Assembly (NCBI RefSeq): GCF_003573695.1
Contig: NC_039362.1
Coordinates: forward strand, 116,291,120-116,355,119
From: Papaver somniferum
Taxonomy: Eukaryota > Streptophyta > Magnoliopsida > Ranunculales > Papaveraceae
Reading direction: 5' to 3'
DNA length: 64,000 nt
The notes under the pieces were generated by a model. It saw only the letters and a list, made by a program, of their open reading frames with translations, did not search any database and was not told the origin of the DNA. Of the stretch, positions 21,165 to 33,969 are shown one piece after another. The position numbers and the translations under genes are program-made. How positions within the stretch are numbered: the first letter of the stretch is position 1; each line of letters begins with the position of its first letter.

Positions 21165-23084
21165 TATAAAATTAGGAAAGGTTCATGGGACCGAGCCACT
21201 AGCCGGCCGACCATGCCCTAGCCATGGCCGGTCCCACATGCCCCTTATTTTATTATTATTATATTTGTTGTTTCCTTCATCTCATGGAAACTCCTTCATT
21301 TCAAGGAAATTCCTTTATTTCAACAAACTCCTTGATTTCATGATATTTCCTTCAAATCATAAAAATAATATAAAATTAGGAAAAAGTGCATGGGACCGGG
21401 CTTATTGGCCGGCCGGCCATGCCATGACCATAGACGGTCCCACACTTCATGATTCCTTATTTTATTATTATTATTTCATTCATCTTATGAAGTTTCCTCA
21501 GTTTGAGCAAAAAACCTTTATTTCTTCATATTTTCTCAAATGATCGCTCAAACGCGCATCAAAAAATATCAAAATTCTCAAAACTGAGGCGCGAACACTT
21601 TGGTGACATGAGCATATTACCTTGACCGACCAAGGTTGGCTTTTTATCTTGCAAGAGGCCGGTCCCACACATTTTCATCATTTGACCTAATTTGTTCACA
21701 TTAGGTTCAAACTCTTCCAGACAACTTGGAATTTCATCATATGATCGTCAATCGATCCCATGACCAACCAGGGCCAGTTCCATGACTTCTTGGTCGGTCC
21801 CTCACCCCGTCATAATTAGGTTTTATCACCTATGGATCAGCCGAGCACTATTTTAATAAATGATTAAACCAGCATTTAATCATCATTTTACCAACTGGTC
21901 TTCAAGAGACTTTGGTATTTGCTCACTTGAGCATCTGGGCGCTACATAGTCGACCCATCATCCCATGTAGTCGGTCCCTCCTTCACTCCGTGGTTGATTA
22001 TCAATAAATCATCAATTAATCATCAATTGATCAAAATTAGGGTTTCGAATCCAAGGTTCATAACTCCAGATTCAAACATGATTTTACGTTGATCCCATGA
22101 CCAACACTTTAATTGATTATACTCGGTTCAGTTGCCAGTATTTTAAATTAATATTTTATTTGGTTCTGTTACCAATAATTCATCAAACGAGCAACATTTG
22201 CTCAGATGAGCAATATTTGCTCAGACTAAGGAATATTGGTTCAACTATCAATATTCAACAATTCATCAAATGAACAATATTTGTTCACCTTAACTATCAA
22301 CATCGACAATTGCACCTCTGTCTCAGCAGACACGTTCATGAGTCCAAGAACATTTGCAAATTATGTTCAACTCAGCAATACAGAGACTCATCGTCTCATC
22401 AAGTCAAGAACTGACTAACTAAAATCACGAGACATCAATCGTGTCACATGGGGGATATCAACTAGGGTTTTGGTCTGGCGGTCTACAACACGTGTTCATA
22501 CACAATGAGAATGTGAGCAAGTCGTGCAAGCAGTTGGAGGAGTTAGCAAAGTAGTGGGTGGAAAATCAACCACGTCTCCGCACGATGAGTAACTAGTTTT
22601 AACACGATTTCCACTTTCCCACTCTTTGACTCCAACAACTGTCACACTTCATGGGATCAAGGTATTTACAATTCTTGCAATATAAATAAGTCTCTGAATC
22701 ATGATTGAAAAGACAGACAACCTTTCGTAAAAACAGACAACAAGAGAACACGAACTCATCTTCTGAACATTTTACTCTCAACAGAGCAAATTTAATCAAT
22801 CAGAACTTATCTTATTTCTTCACGCAGAATACACAACACAGCTACAATTTCGATCACCATTGATCTCACACATTTCTCAGCTTTCCTCCTACAGATCGAC
22901 CCATCCCCTCTTGTGACCGAATTGACTCTGGAACGACCATTGTCTTGGTTTAGGCCGGAGTCCTACATATTGATCTCTCGAATTCAAAGCACTCCCTCTT
23001 GCAGTGCATCTGTGTGAGGTACGACAGTTCATGGTCGTCTCCTCAATTCCTTAAAAACCAGCAACTCGTTTTGACCCGTCTACA

Positions 23085-23377
23085 AAAGGGAATAACAAAG
23101 ATGTTCGGATTGAATATTTACCTAGCTTACCTTTAGAAGGGATTAAAAGCTTCTGTTATTCAAATGTCAACAACGACATTTATTGATTGAATATATGCAA
23201 GTTATTGTGTTGTTGAAACTTGAAATCAAACATAGGAATAATGAGTTATTCTGTTACTCTTATATTGTTTTGAGTTTACCTCGTTTCTGAGTTATCTCGA
23301 GTTTATCGCCGATGGGTAAGATATAAAGAAATCATAATGTTTTTCGTCTCAGACTTTGTGATTCCACAATAACTTCT
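23085..23377 (+). mobile_element. Element F, old copia LTR, first piece
   Basis: From about 23290 the sequence follows the related LTRs (GCCGATGGGTAAGATATAAAGAAATCA, compare 59550-59610). It breaks at CTTCT, the target duplication of element C, and resumes at 40452. Before 23290 the match is weak. Confidence 0.55.
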
Positions 23378-25804
23378 TGTTAGAGCATAGATCGGTCGAC
23401 CTCGCATGTGTTTCTATCTCAAGCATGTTTGTCAATGTTAGTGATCAAAACTATGAATCTTGATTTCTAGTCTACATAGCTAAGTCTCAGACTAGGATAG
23501 AAAAGTGTAGTTGAGCTCAAGGACTTCATGGCGATTCATCATACACCGATGAAGATCTATTCAAGGAACCATGGAACTTCATCAATAAAAAGGTATGTGG
23601 AGACTTGAACTTATCTATCACTCAAAAGTCTATCTCTTTTATCTCCTACTTCTTATGAGACAAAAGTCGTATGCTATATAGACTGGATCATACACATTTG
23701 ATATTTCGAGCCGAGTATATCTCGCCTATCTATATCTCGAAATCATGTGTTGGTAAAGCGTTTCACTTTGATCGGGTTTATCTTCACCTAATGACGAAAA
23801 TCATATTGTTTCAATCACTTTGAAAATCGCTTTGACGAGAAATAGTGTAAAAACTATATAACGTCCTCTAAGAATGTTTCAATGGTTGGAATGAGAGTTT
23901 AGGTCTATATAACAATTGATGGATATAAGCATTGTGTGGAAACACATATGTGCATAAGTCCCATTCCTTAATCCGAAGTTTGCGAACTTTGTTAATTGAG
24001 AGAAACCGGAGGAATTGGCTTTGCCAAGTCCGCGAACTCGGTTTGCGAACTCAGTCCGCGAACTGACGGAAGTTCTCTTGCCGAGAATTTCTGCTGGATT
24101 TTCCAAAAACTCGTTTGCGTGTTTAGTCCGCGAACTCGGTCCGCGAACCTAGTCCGCGAACTGGCAGAAGTCTCCTTGCCGGGATTTTCTGCTGAGTTTG
24201 GAAAACTCTGCCGGTTGTCTTAAGTCCGCGAACTTGTTTGCGTACTTGAGTGGTTTATGATATAAATATGTGCTATGAACATGAAACTTAAATTACTAAG
24301 GAATGCAGTATGCAAACCGTGGCTATAAAGTTCATAAGCTGATTCAATCGAATCGAATCATCTTTGTTTCAGTTGTGTCTTGTGTAGTTATATAAGATCT
24401 CATAGAAATTGAACAACTCTCTAACTAGTTCATTTGACTCAATTGAACTAGTTATGGTGAAGAAGAACAAGGTTAATATGAAATTCTCATATGGTTGACC
24501 TTTTGGGTTACTATGTTGAACCAACATACACGTACACGTTTGGACACGGTTTTCACAAACCCAGTAAACGTATATCTCAAGTGTGTGTGACAAGCTAAGT
24601 TTTCGATCTAACAGTTGAGAAATATTAGCTTGAATCTAAATCAGGTTTTCATCTAACGGTGAATATTGATTGCTTTGTAACTAAGGAAAAACCCTGATTT
24701 GAAGACTATATATATGAGACATCTAGCATTGGGCAAAACCAATCCCCACACGTCTGTGTGATACTAGTGCGCTCGCTAGAGTCGATTCTCCTCTAACCTT
24801 TGGTTTTCTTCTCTAAAACCAGGTTAACGACTTAAAGACTTCATTGGGATTGTCAAGCCAGACCGATACTACTTTTATCGTAGTTGTGTGATATGATCAT
24901 GCATCTTCTATCGTACGAGTACAATCTTTGATTGGCTTGAGATCGTGAGAGTTCTCCGATAGGAAAGATAAAAAAGTCACAAACATCTTCATCTCACTGT
25001 TTGTGATTCCTCGACGTCCTCTTGTGTATTCAAGTAAGACTGTTGAGAGGTGATTGATTAATCTAGGATGTTCTTCGGGAATATAAGACCGGATTATCAA
25101 TTGGTTCCTGTTCACCTTGATTTCATATCTTAAGACGGAACAAAAACTTAGGGTTTTTCTGTGGGAGATAGATTTATCCTTTGATAGACTTTTCTGTGTG
25201 AGACAGATTTGTTTATTATCAAGCCTGCGATTTTGGGTTGCAGCAACTCTTGGTTGTGGGTGAGATCAACTAAGGGAATCAAGTGCGCAGTATCCTGCTA
25301 GGATCAGAGGCGTAGGGAGTACAACTGTACCTTGAATAAGTGGGATACTGATTGGGGTTCAACTATAGTCCAGTCCGAAGTTAGCTTGGAGTAGACTAGT
25401 GTCTGTAGCGGCTTAATACAGTGTGTATTCAATCTGGACTAGGTCCCGCGGTTTTTCTGCATTTGCGGTTTCCTCGTTAACAAAATTTCTGGTGTTTGTG
25501 TTATTTCATTTTCCGCATTATATTGTTTATCTTTATAATTGAAATAATACAGGTTGTGCGTTAAAGTTTAATCGATTAGAGATCCGACCTTGTGGTTGTT
25601 GATTTCTTGTATTTGATAAAGACTCGCTATTGTGTTTGGATTGAGTAAAAATCAAATCAAGAGAGAGATATTAACTCCTTGAGATACTTTTATCTAGATT
25701 GAGTCTGACTGTCTAGTTGATTCTCTAGCAAAGTATTTCAGAGTTAGTCCATACAGATTGCTAAGCGAAATATTGGGTGGTGTTGTTAGACCCCCGCTTT
25801 TTCA
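23378..25804 (+). repeat. Element C 5' LTR
   Basis: 2427 bp. TATA-like TATATATA at 24707-24714 after CCCTGATTTGAAGACTA. About eight copies of (A)GTCCGCGAACT or GTTTGCGAACT lie at 23985-24245, the place where B and D have GTACGC boxes. Confidence 0.9.
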
Positions 25805-25870
25805 ATTGGTATCAGAGCAGGCAAACACGTTTAAGACCTTACATTTCTGTGTTTGTAGCGATCTGAATCT

Positions 25871-27304
25871 ATGGACCGAAGTGTTATCTCTGTAAACGTA
25901 CCACCGGTCTTCGATGGCTCAAACTATCTATGGTGGAAAGTTGCTATGCGCACATTTCTTCAGTCGCGTGACTTCCAATCATGGATCTATGTTGTGCATG
26001 GATATGAAACTCCCGTTGTTATGGAAAGAGATGCATTTGTACCTAAAGAATTTCTTATGTATAATGCTGTCGAGTTAATTGCTGCAAGGCAAAACTCTGA
26101 CGGGCTGAACGCCATCCTGCATGCTGTTACCCCAAATCTTCGACATCATGTGGCCTTGTGCACGACATCTAAAGAAGCTTGGGACACTTTGGAAAGCGTA
26201 TTTGAAGGTAACCCCAGTGAAAAGGAAGCTAGGTTTCAAAACCTTAATTCCGAACGGGAAGACCTTTATATGGCGGAAGAAGAATCGTTTGACAATTTTT
26301 ATCACAAATTGTCTGAAATTGTTAATGCATCATGTGCATTGGGTAAGACCATTCATGAAAAGAAAATTGTGATGAAAATCCTCCGATCGCTTCCATCCAG
26401 ATACGAGTCCAAAAAACATGCCATCGTTGAGGGAAATAACCTTAATACTCTTTCGCGAAACACACTTGTCGGAAAACTTAGAATTTTCGATCGCGAATAC
26501 ATGTCAAGAGATGACCATCAATTGTCTAGAAATCACGTCACTTCTCCTGATTGTAAGACCTGTCGTCCTAAATTGACGAACGAGAAAAGTAAGAATTGCT
26601 TTATTTCTATGTTGTCTCTGTTTATACAGAAACTTAAGAAAATACCCAGACATAGTAAAAGAAAGTCTCAAAAAGAAACTCCGTTAGTCAATGTAAAGGA
26701 TAAGAATATCCAGAAAAGCCGTACTAATGAAACTGATCTCACGTGCTATAAAAGTGTTCATGTCACTTCGAAAGATGTAGAAACGGAGATAAGAGAGATA
26801 ACTAAAGCATGGATGAATACTCTTGATTATTGTCATGAGAAAATCTATGATTGCTCTCACAGTATTTTTGCTGAAAATCATTCTCATAATTCCTTCATGA
26901 CATGTCCGTCTGTGTCTCATGAGTGGGGTCAGCAAACCTCTCCTGATTTTGTGTTGAACTCCAGAAGTTTCTCGGAGAAGGCTCTACCAAATCTCTCTGT
27001 TCATTTGAGTTTATCTCAAGATCATCTTAGCACGATAAATCAAAAACAGTCTTGCCCGGCTAACCATTGTATGCAGAAAAAGAAAAGGAAGTCTACCTTT
27101 CACCAAAAGCTGTTTTCAAAAACGATGCAGGATTTGCAAAGATCTGCAGTCAAGTTTTTTAAAACTGCGATTACAATGGATAGGAAAGTTCTTCATAACT
27201 CTCCTTTTCAAATGGATAAGCAGACACCTAGTGGAATGGGTGGTTTCTCTCTTTGCAAAGATTATCCCAGTCCAACCTTGGATTGGAGGCCTTATGCTCA
27301 GTAA
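25871..27304 (+). CDS. Element C gag (UBN2-type copia gag), intact frame
   Basis: A 477-codon open frame from an ATG 65 bp after the LTR. Residues 1-210 follow the copia gag (UBN2) pattern: FDGSNYLWWKVAMRTFLQS, then LHAVTPNLRHHVALCTTSKEAWDTLE, FDNFYHKLSEIVN and KILRSLPSRYESKKHAI. The protein would form the capsid of the retrotransposon particle in the cytoplasm. The C-terminal half is basic with Ser/His-rich stretches and has no CCHC zinc knuckle, which is unusual for copia gag. The frame then stops and no pol follows. It is the only intact large gag in the Sire-like set here, so it could serve other copies in trans. Confidence 0.75.
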   Translation: MDRSVISVNVPPVFDGSNYLWWKVAMRTFLQSRDFQSWIYVVHGYETPVVMERDAFVPKEFLMYNAVELIAARQNSDGLNAILHAVTPNLRHHVALCTTSKEAWDTLESVFEGNPSEKEARFQNLNSEREDLYMAEEESFDNFYHKLSEIVNASCALGKTIHEKKIVMKILRSLPSRYESKKHAIVEGNNLNTLSRNTLVGKLRIFDREYMSRDDHQLSRNHVTSPDCKTCRPKLTNEKSKNCFISMLSLFIQKLKKIPRHSKRKSQKETPLVNVKDKNIQKSRTNETDLTCYKSVHVTSKDVETEIREITKAWMNTLDYCHEKIYDCSHSIFAENHSHNSFMTCPSVSHEWGQQTSPDFVLNSRSFSEKALPNLSVHLSLSQDHLSTINQKQSCPANHCMQKKKRKSTFHQKLFSKTMQDLQRSAVKFFKTAITMDRKVLHNSPFQMDKQTPSGMGGFSLCKDYPSPTLDWRPYAQ

Positions 27305-27555
27305 TCTTATTGAAAAATGATTCTTATATTTTCTTCCTCTTATACAAGAATCATCATCATATACAAGAGGACTGTAATATAATCTTGTTATTTTCTGTTT
27401 GTGCTTTTACCAGGTCTTGTTCGTGAACGGCTTCAGCTTTTTGGATAACCAACTTCTGTTAGGGTTTGGTAAAAAGGGTGTTTCTGGGAATTCTATACTT
27501 GTATTCCTTTTTAAAAGCTCTACCTCTTCAGCACTCTCATTTCATCTTTTCTATC
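27305..27555 (+). other. Short spacer in element C
   Basis: Non-coding, AT-rich, between gag and the 3' ORF. It replaces the whole pol region. Confidence 0.5.
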
Positions 27556-27875
27556 ATGTCCTCCTCTAGTCTTTCAAGTAAAGAAAGTGATGCATGGACA
27601 GTTCTATTTCCTTCAAAGAAGATTCGTTTCGATTCTTCTGACTATGAGACGTGCTATGACAAACATGTCTCTTCTTCAGATGAGAACCCTACTATCTCTC
27701 AGTTTGATAAGCTCTCTTTAACCATGAATCTCGTCTTGGAATAAGTTCGTGCTCTGAAAAATGAACTTGAAGTTTCTTCCAAAAGACTTGAGGAGAAAAT
27801 GGATAGTCTTTAATCCAGGATTGACCTAATCGAAGATGAGCTGAAGAATATAGGGAATACGAGAAGATTATTCAA
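27556..27875 (+). pseudogene. Element C 3' ORF, helical protein with stop codons
   Basis: From ATG 27556 (MSSSSLSSKESDAW) the frame is open to a TAA at 27742-27744 and continues in the same frame past a second TAA near 27811. The following residues (VRALKNELEVSSKRLEEKM) are a clear coiled-coil candidate. By position it corresponds to the small 3' ORFs of B and D. Function unknown. Confidence 0.5.
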
Positions 27876-29697
27876 GGTGAGTGAAATGATTGTTAAGAGG
27901 TATAGATACCTAGTAAGTCTTCTTTTGGATTAGTTGGAAGAATAACTAGCATTTTGAATAGTGAAGATTGTGATTACACATAACTATCTTGTTTTCATCT
28001 TCTTATGTTTATTTTTTAGGTTTATTGGTTTTAAATTCTAAAATTATTTGGAGGATGATGTTATTGCAGTATTAATCTTTATGATTTTGTGATATTGCAA
28101 TATTTTTATGGGATATGTATTGTTTGCGTCCGTGAACTTGAAGGTCCCATATGTTGTCAAAAGTAAAGTCGTTCATGAATTGGTTTTCTTATTAATGAAA
28201 GGACGAATGGTATTTTGACAGATACAAAAGTTATGCTTATCCAGTCATTTATTTGATGGTAAATAGGATAAAATATTTTGTGTGACAAGGATAAAGTCAA
28301 TTATATCATTATGCATATAGTGATGGAAAGATAGAATAGATCCTTGTATGTATTCCACGGTATTGATCTTCATTGATCCATTTTTTTTGTATTACCATGA
28401 AGGATCCATTGTGTGTCTTATGTTGACCACGATACAACTAAGTCGATTATTCTTATTGGCTTTGTTGGTTGTTCCATAAGATGCTATATGTTGAGCATTA
28501 TGAACTAAATTAATCATTTTGATTGGTTATTTAGTTATTTGCTCCGAAAGTCTTCTTTTGTCGAGCAAAACTTTTGACAATTAAATTGATTACCTTCGTG
28601 ATTAGTTTGGTTGTTTGTATTCCAATTAGATTAATTATGGGTTCTCTTGTAATTAGTCTAGTTGAGTTTTCATATATTCCACAAGTTCTTGTGTTGAGTA
28701 TATGAACGGCTATACTAAGTATGTTCTATTGGTTGATGTAGTCGTATATTCCGTAAGGTTTTCCTTATGTTATGTGAACAATTAAGTTAGTCATCTACGT
28801 ATGATTACCTTAGTCGTAGCTCCGTAAGTTTACTTATGTTGAGCACAATCAATTAAATTGATCACTTTTGTGGTTTGATTTGTTGCGTATTCCAATTAAA
28901 TTAATCATGGGTTTACTTGTGATTAATTTGATTGAGTTTTGGATATAGAAAATCATTTTCCTATGGTTTTTGGTGTCCAATTAAAAATCCTTCTTTTCTT
29001 TCGAAATTAAGGTCGCTCTTGTTGTTCTCTAGGGAATGACATCAAATGGGGGAGAGTTCTTTTGAACTTGTGCTTAATGGTAATATCTTGTGGGGTGCGG
29101 CTGTGGAATTTTATATGGGTTATCTTGTATCTTAAAACTCCTTGATGAATGCATTTAGCTTCGGCTTTATGATTTCATCTAAATTAAGTTGATATGTATT
29201 TTTCTCTTTTAGTCTATGAAACGTCTCTTCTCGGAAATTTCATTAGGAACCCGTTCTTGTACCTTTGCCAATTTTATTGACAAAAAGGGGGAGAGTAAAT
29301 GTGTAGTTCTACTACATATACATATGGTTTTCGGATCATTGTGTAAGGGGGAGTGGTTTCCATGTGAGATGGAGTATTGACTAAGGGGGAGTGATACATA
29401 TCACCGTAGTATTATTGTTAAAGTCGTGATGCAATTGGACTTTGATGTTACATAATAATACTATGTCACTGTATAATAATGATCGAGAATCTCGATTTCT
29501 CTCATTGTTATAGCTACGGATCTTCAACAACGGTGATGCTAAACTTACAACCTTTGGGATCATTGGAGTACTTGGAAGGATGAAGATTTCAGGGAACGTT
29601 GAAGATTAAACTATGGAATAGGAGCCACTAAAGTTTATCTTTTTTGTATTCCGTATGTATTAATAGTTTTGTCACTAAAATTGACAAAGGGGGAGAT
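27876..29697 (+). other. Element C 3' non-coding region, repeats and polypurine tracts
   Basis: No gene. At about 28430-28930 there are around eight diverged units of about 60-70 bp, each with a TCC(A/G)TAAG...TTATGTTGAGCA half and an AATTAAATTAATCA...TGATTAGT half. Purine tracts are at about 29046, 29285, 29345 and 29387, and the terminal AAAGGGGGAGAT is at 29686-29697. Confidence 0.65.
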
Positions 29698-29812
29698 TGT
29701 TAGAGCATAGCTCGGTCGACCTCGCATGCGTTGATATCTCAAGCATGTTTGTCAATGTTAGTGATCAAAACTATGAGTCTTGATTTCTAGTCTACATAGC
29801 TAAGTATCGGAC
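29698..29812 (+). repeat. Element C 3' LTR, first piece
   Basis: Starts TGTTAGAGCATAGCTCGG after the polypurine tract and is cut at CGGAC (29808-29812), the target duplication of element H. It continues at 38111. Confidence 0.9.
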
Positions 29813-31342
29813 TGATAGACGCATTTATGTGTCTAATTTGTCCTCAATGTTCCGTATTTTTAGTACTCGATTTCGTATTTATTATGGTGTTTTATGTGTT
29901 TGTAGGTATTTTTGGGAAATAATCATTTTTGGAAAATTCGGCTCGAAAAATCACTCGGAGCGCCCCTGGAGGACATTTGTTAAAAGGACTCCAAGTTTGG
30001 ATAATGGGCACCATGGTTATGTATAACCCAAATTCATTCTCAGCACCCATGGCTATGTGTAGCCCAAATTTGTCTTTAACACCCATCTTCATCGTTTGAA
30101 ACTGAATTTTGGCGGGAAACTAATCTTTCACCTGCGACATTCTCTGTTTTGATTTTTGAGGAATTGCAGTGAGACTGAATCACTGTTTTCGACTTGGATG
30201 ATATTGTTAGGCCCAAACAGGGTTGGTATGGGCTTTTGGGTCGACTAGTTTTGGCTAAATCGTTGGAAGTAGAGAAAACAGGGACGTGTACTTTTCCGGG
30301 AAATAATCTTGGGGATTTTCTTATCTTTGGAAGGTGGCATGTGTCTTCTGCGGGTTTTACATACTCTAGAACAATTATTCTGCAAGATTGGAGTATGCCA
30401 GCGACAAAATAACGCGTGAAGGAGCTACAATAGGAAATTATTCCCGTGGCTTGAAGTAGAGAATATTCTGAATTAATGAAGGATATTTGGAGTTATGGAG
30501 GAGGATTTTTGGTGCTGGGAGGCTATGTAAATAGTGGAGGATTGTTAGAGTCAAGGAGAGAGATTGGGATAGTTGCAGAGCATCAGAGAGTCGAGATAAT
30601 CAAGTGGAAGGAAACCACCATTTATGCTGCTGTGAAGAACACGAAGAACATAAGACCATCCTAGACAGTCGTTCATGCTATAGTAATTGCAACACAGCAG
30701 TGGCAGTCTTAGAAGCTACAGTAACAACGACTGACAGTTGACAGTCTTATATACTACAGTAACAGTGACAGTTTGCATTTATCGTTCTCTGTAACTTTAA
30801 CCATTCTCATCATTTGTAAATCATTTTTGAGCATAAATGAAATCAACTTTTGAGCGTGTTTCCAACATGACGATGAGCTAAACCCAATCCTTGGGGCGAT
30901 GAAGGAAGCTGTTGTTTCAGTAAAAGTGATATATCTTTATTTTAATTAACTATAAGAACTCTATTATGATTTTTGCATTGAACTCAAAATTGATTATATG
31001 ATTTTTATTAGTTAGGTGTATTTTCTCTTGATAGAATATGCTTTCTTTAGTGTTTTGATATTCTATGCTTGGATTAACATATATTCTTTTGGAAATCTAC
31101 ATGTCTAGGCAATACTATTAGAATCAATTTGAATGTTGAGTTGCATAATTATTGTTTTATTAAATAACTAATATCGACCAATGGTGGAATCCTAGCCCCA
31201 GTCTTTCTCTAATTTTTACATCAACTTTTACTTGCTTTATTTTTGTTATTCTTAAAATTCAAATCTAAAAGCACAACCTTCACAAGTCTTGAACGAACTC
31301 TATTATTTACCACTTCTACAACCACTGTGAAAATCACCATCA
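29813..31342 (+). repeat. Element H 5' LTR
   Basis: 1530 bp. The TATA box is altered to TATGTAAATA (30524-30533), whereas the 3' LTR keeps TATATAAATA. There is no gene inside; the open frames recur in both LTR copies only because the copies are similar. Confidence 0.9.
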
Positions 31343-31347
31343 ATTTT

Positions 31348-31364
31348 TGGCGCCGCTGATGCGG
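31348..31364 (+). other. Primer binding site of element H
   Basis: TGGCGCCGCTGATGCGG, five bases after the LTR. It shares TGGCGCCG with the tRNA-Asp-type site of element G and then diverges. Confidence 0.65.
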
Positions 31365-32495
31365 ACTTGTCTTTAGGCTAGAGTTTTTAGATTTTTTTCT
31401 TTTTTAGGTTTTTATTTGTTTTATTTTATTTGTTCTTCTTTACGTTTTTGAGTTTTTGTCTTTTCCTTACAGAATTTGGAATTTGGAGTGAAAGAATATT
31501 TTGCCAAAGCTTTTGGTGAATACTTAAAGACTTGGAGTAAAAGGCAAAGCGAAAGGAGCGAAAGAAGAAGATTTTTTTTTTATTTTATAAAAAAAAAAGA
31601 GACATTTTTTTTTTAAGATTTTCCTTTTCTTTTGCACTTTATCTTTGGACTTGGACATTTGGATATTATTTTTAAACCCTACGGAAGGGTAGTTTAAATA
31701 TAAATTGTGTGCAGAGAAGGACGACGATTAAGATATCGTCTCGGCCCCTCGGGTTCGTACACTGACATCGGAGTCGGTGGCCCGAGTCGACTACAACGGT
31801 TCATCCCCCGTCTGGAACGGGAGGTAAGAATTCTAAACACCCGCGAATTCCCTGTCAGCGGGTTTACTTGATGATTTTTTATGCATATATGTTGAGGACT
31901 CGAAAACGGCTGCTTTAATTTCTTAGTAAAGGGCAAGGACTGCCATACAAGATACGGGTTCGGATTTCATCACCGTTCTATTCTTGCCCGCTTTAGGAAA
32001 ACGATACCAAACGCGAACCTAAGCTTAAAATACTAACTAGAACGAGACCGATAGGGTAACGAGCTTAATAGGAAAGTTATTCGAAAAATATTGGTTACTC
32101 TTTTAAGCATACTTCGAAGTTCATGATGGTTTATGTGAGTTGAATGCTTGACTGCGCTGCCTTGTAATGCCAGTGAGGCCTTGGGTATCAAAGCTCCACT
32201 GAGCTTCCCTCGCCTCTATTCAACTTACTTTGACTCGGATTGATTCCAGAGGGGTTTGCTTAAATTGTAACGAATTCCCTTTCGAAGGATTAGAAGCTGG
32301 TCTAGAAACAATCTAAGTGGAGCCATCATGCTTTTTGTTTGCTAGAAATCAGTAGGTTTGTTGTGGTGAAGTCAGCCTTGTTTGTGTTTGCATAGAACTT
32401 CCCTTCCTTTTAGGATTTTTCTTTTTCTTTTGTTTTTCTAGTGTACGCCCGAGGTCATTAGAGAACGGGCTTGAAAAAGAAACACTCTAGGTCGT
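31365..32495 (+). other. Element H leader region
   Basis: 1.1 kb without a gene. Poly-T and poly-A runs at about 31380-31440 and 31570-31620. Such long leaders before gag are usual in Athila-like elements; a packaging signal is expected here but cannot be located by eye. Confidence 0.5.
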
Positions 32496-33889
32496 TTGAT
32501 TAGTGATAAACCTAGTAGTTCTTCTTGTGAAGGCGGGGAGCTCGAAGACTCTTCTTTTGAGAGCCCCATTTTTGGAAACTTCAGTTTTGAGAATCTGCCT
32601 CTTCGTGAGGAAAGTACCCCTAGTACTTCAGCTGTGCCAGCGATGGCAACTTTGAAAGATTACATGTTCCCAACTAGGACCAACCGAGCTTCGTGCATCA
32701 AATTTCCATCCAATACGGATAATTTCGAGATAAAACCTAGTATTCTTCAGATGATCCCTATATTCTTAGGAAAAGATGATGAAAACCCTTATTTTCATAT
32801 TAGGGACTTTGAGGAAATTTGTGAGACAGTTAGAATAAAAGACCTTACAGATGAAGTTTTGAAACTTAAGATGTTCCCCTTTTCCTTGAAAGATAAAGCC
32901 AAGACCTGGCTAAACAACCTACCATCTGAATCCATTGAAACATGGCAGGAACTTATTGCTGCTTTCTATATGAAATTATACCCTAAGCATAAACTGCAGC
33001 TGTTAGGCAGAAAATTAGTGCTAGTGTGAAACAAGAGGGAGAGTCTCTTTATAGTTTTTTAGAGAGATTCAATGATCTCCTATCCCAGTGTCCTCACCAT
33101 GGATTTGATAAGATGAAACTTGCAGAAATTATTTATGAGGGTTTAGACTATTCGACCAAAGCCATGGTCGAGTCTATGTACGCTGGTGAGTTCACTAGTA
33201 AAAATGTTGATGATGCTTTTACCTTCTTAGGAGATGTCGCTGAAAAATCCCAACAGTGGGAGTCTTGTGTTGAACCCCCTAAAAGACTCCTGGTTAATAG
33301 AAGTAGCACCAATATGGTAGATACGAGTTTTGCGTCAGATGCTAAGTTTGCTGCTTTTTCTAGAAGGTTAGAAGCTTTGGAAATGGGACAGTCTAAAAAT
33401 AGGTCCCTTGTCGAACCTAATAGAGCCTCTCAAGTCTCTAGTTGTGGAGTAGAGCCCGATAACTCATTTTGGGAAGGTCAGGTTAGTGATGAGCAAGCTC
33501 GTGCTGTCTATAACAATGCTAGGATTGAGAACCGTCAGAAGCTTGACCCATACTCAGAGACCTACAACCTTGGTTGGAGAAACCATCCTAATTTTTCTTG
33601 GTCTAAGGGCCAGAATCAAGGTCAGTCTAGTAATTCCCAGCCTCCCCCAGGTTTTGGTTATACTCAGAACCCTTCAGGTCAAACCCAGTTTCAGAACACT
33701 TCTGAGAAAAAGATCTCTACCTTAGAAGAAGCTCTTACTATGTTAGTAAAGAACCATGATATGTTATCAGCTAACCACCTTAGATTTCAACAAGAAACCA
33801 GGCATAACCATAAGGATAATTCCCAGACTCTTACTAAATTAGAACTTCAAGTCGGCCAAATAGCTAAGTATTTAAGTGAGAGAGAATAA
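32496..33889 (+). pseudogene. Element H gag, one frameshift
   Basis: Two overlapping frames (32496-33029 and 33026-33889) form one gag, with a single-base slip near 33003. The gag core is at about residues 60-260: DNFEIKPSILQMIPIFLGKD, then LNNLPSESIETWQELIAAFY, and after the slip EGESLYSFLERFNDLLSQCP and CPHHGF. The late motif PYSETYNLGWRNHPNFSW is characteristic of Athila-type gag. The end is at SERE-TAA, where relatives read on into the protease domain. It would make the virus-like-particle capsid. Confidence 0.8.
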
Positions 33890-33969
33890 GGTAAGTTTCC
33901 TAGTCAAACTCAAGCCAATCCTAGGGGGTCCATCAAATATCTTTAGTTGGTGAGGAATCATCAAACCAT

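Larger units (their letters stand above)
19340..23084 (+). mobile_element. Element A 3' LTR (contains a MITE)
   Basis: The right end is fixed by the match to 1-2803 and ends GTCTACA. The left end is inferred from TGTAGATGG at 19340-19348, the exact inverse of CCATCTACA at the 5' LTR end. Length is about 3.7 kb with the MITE and 3.2 kb without. A TATA box TATATAAAAG at 19667-19676 would leave a U3 of only about 330 bp. Confidence 0.7.

Noticed and set aside
20625..21166. Possible autonomous transposon
   Set aside because: 538 bp with no transposase frame; fits a MITE only.
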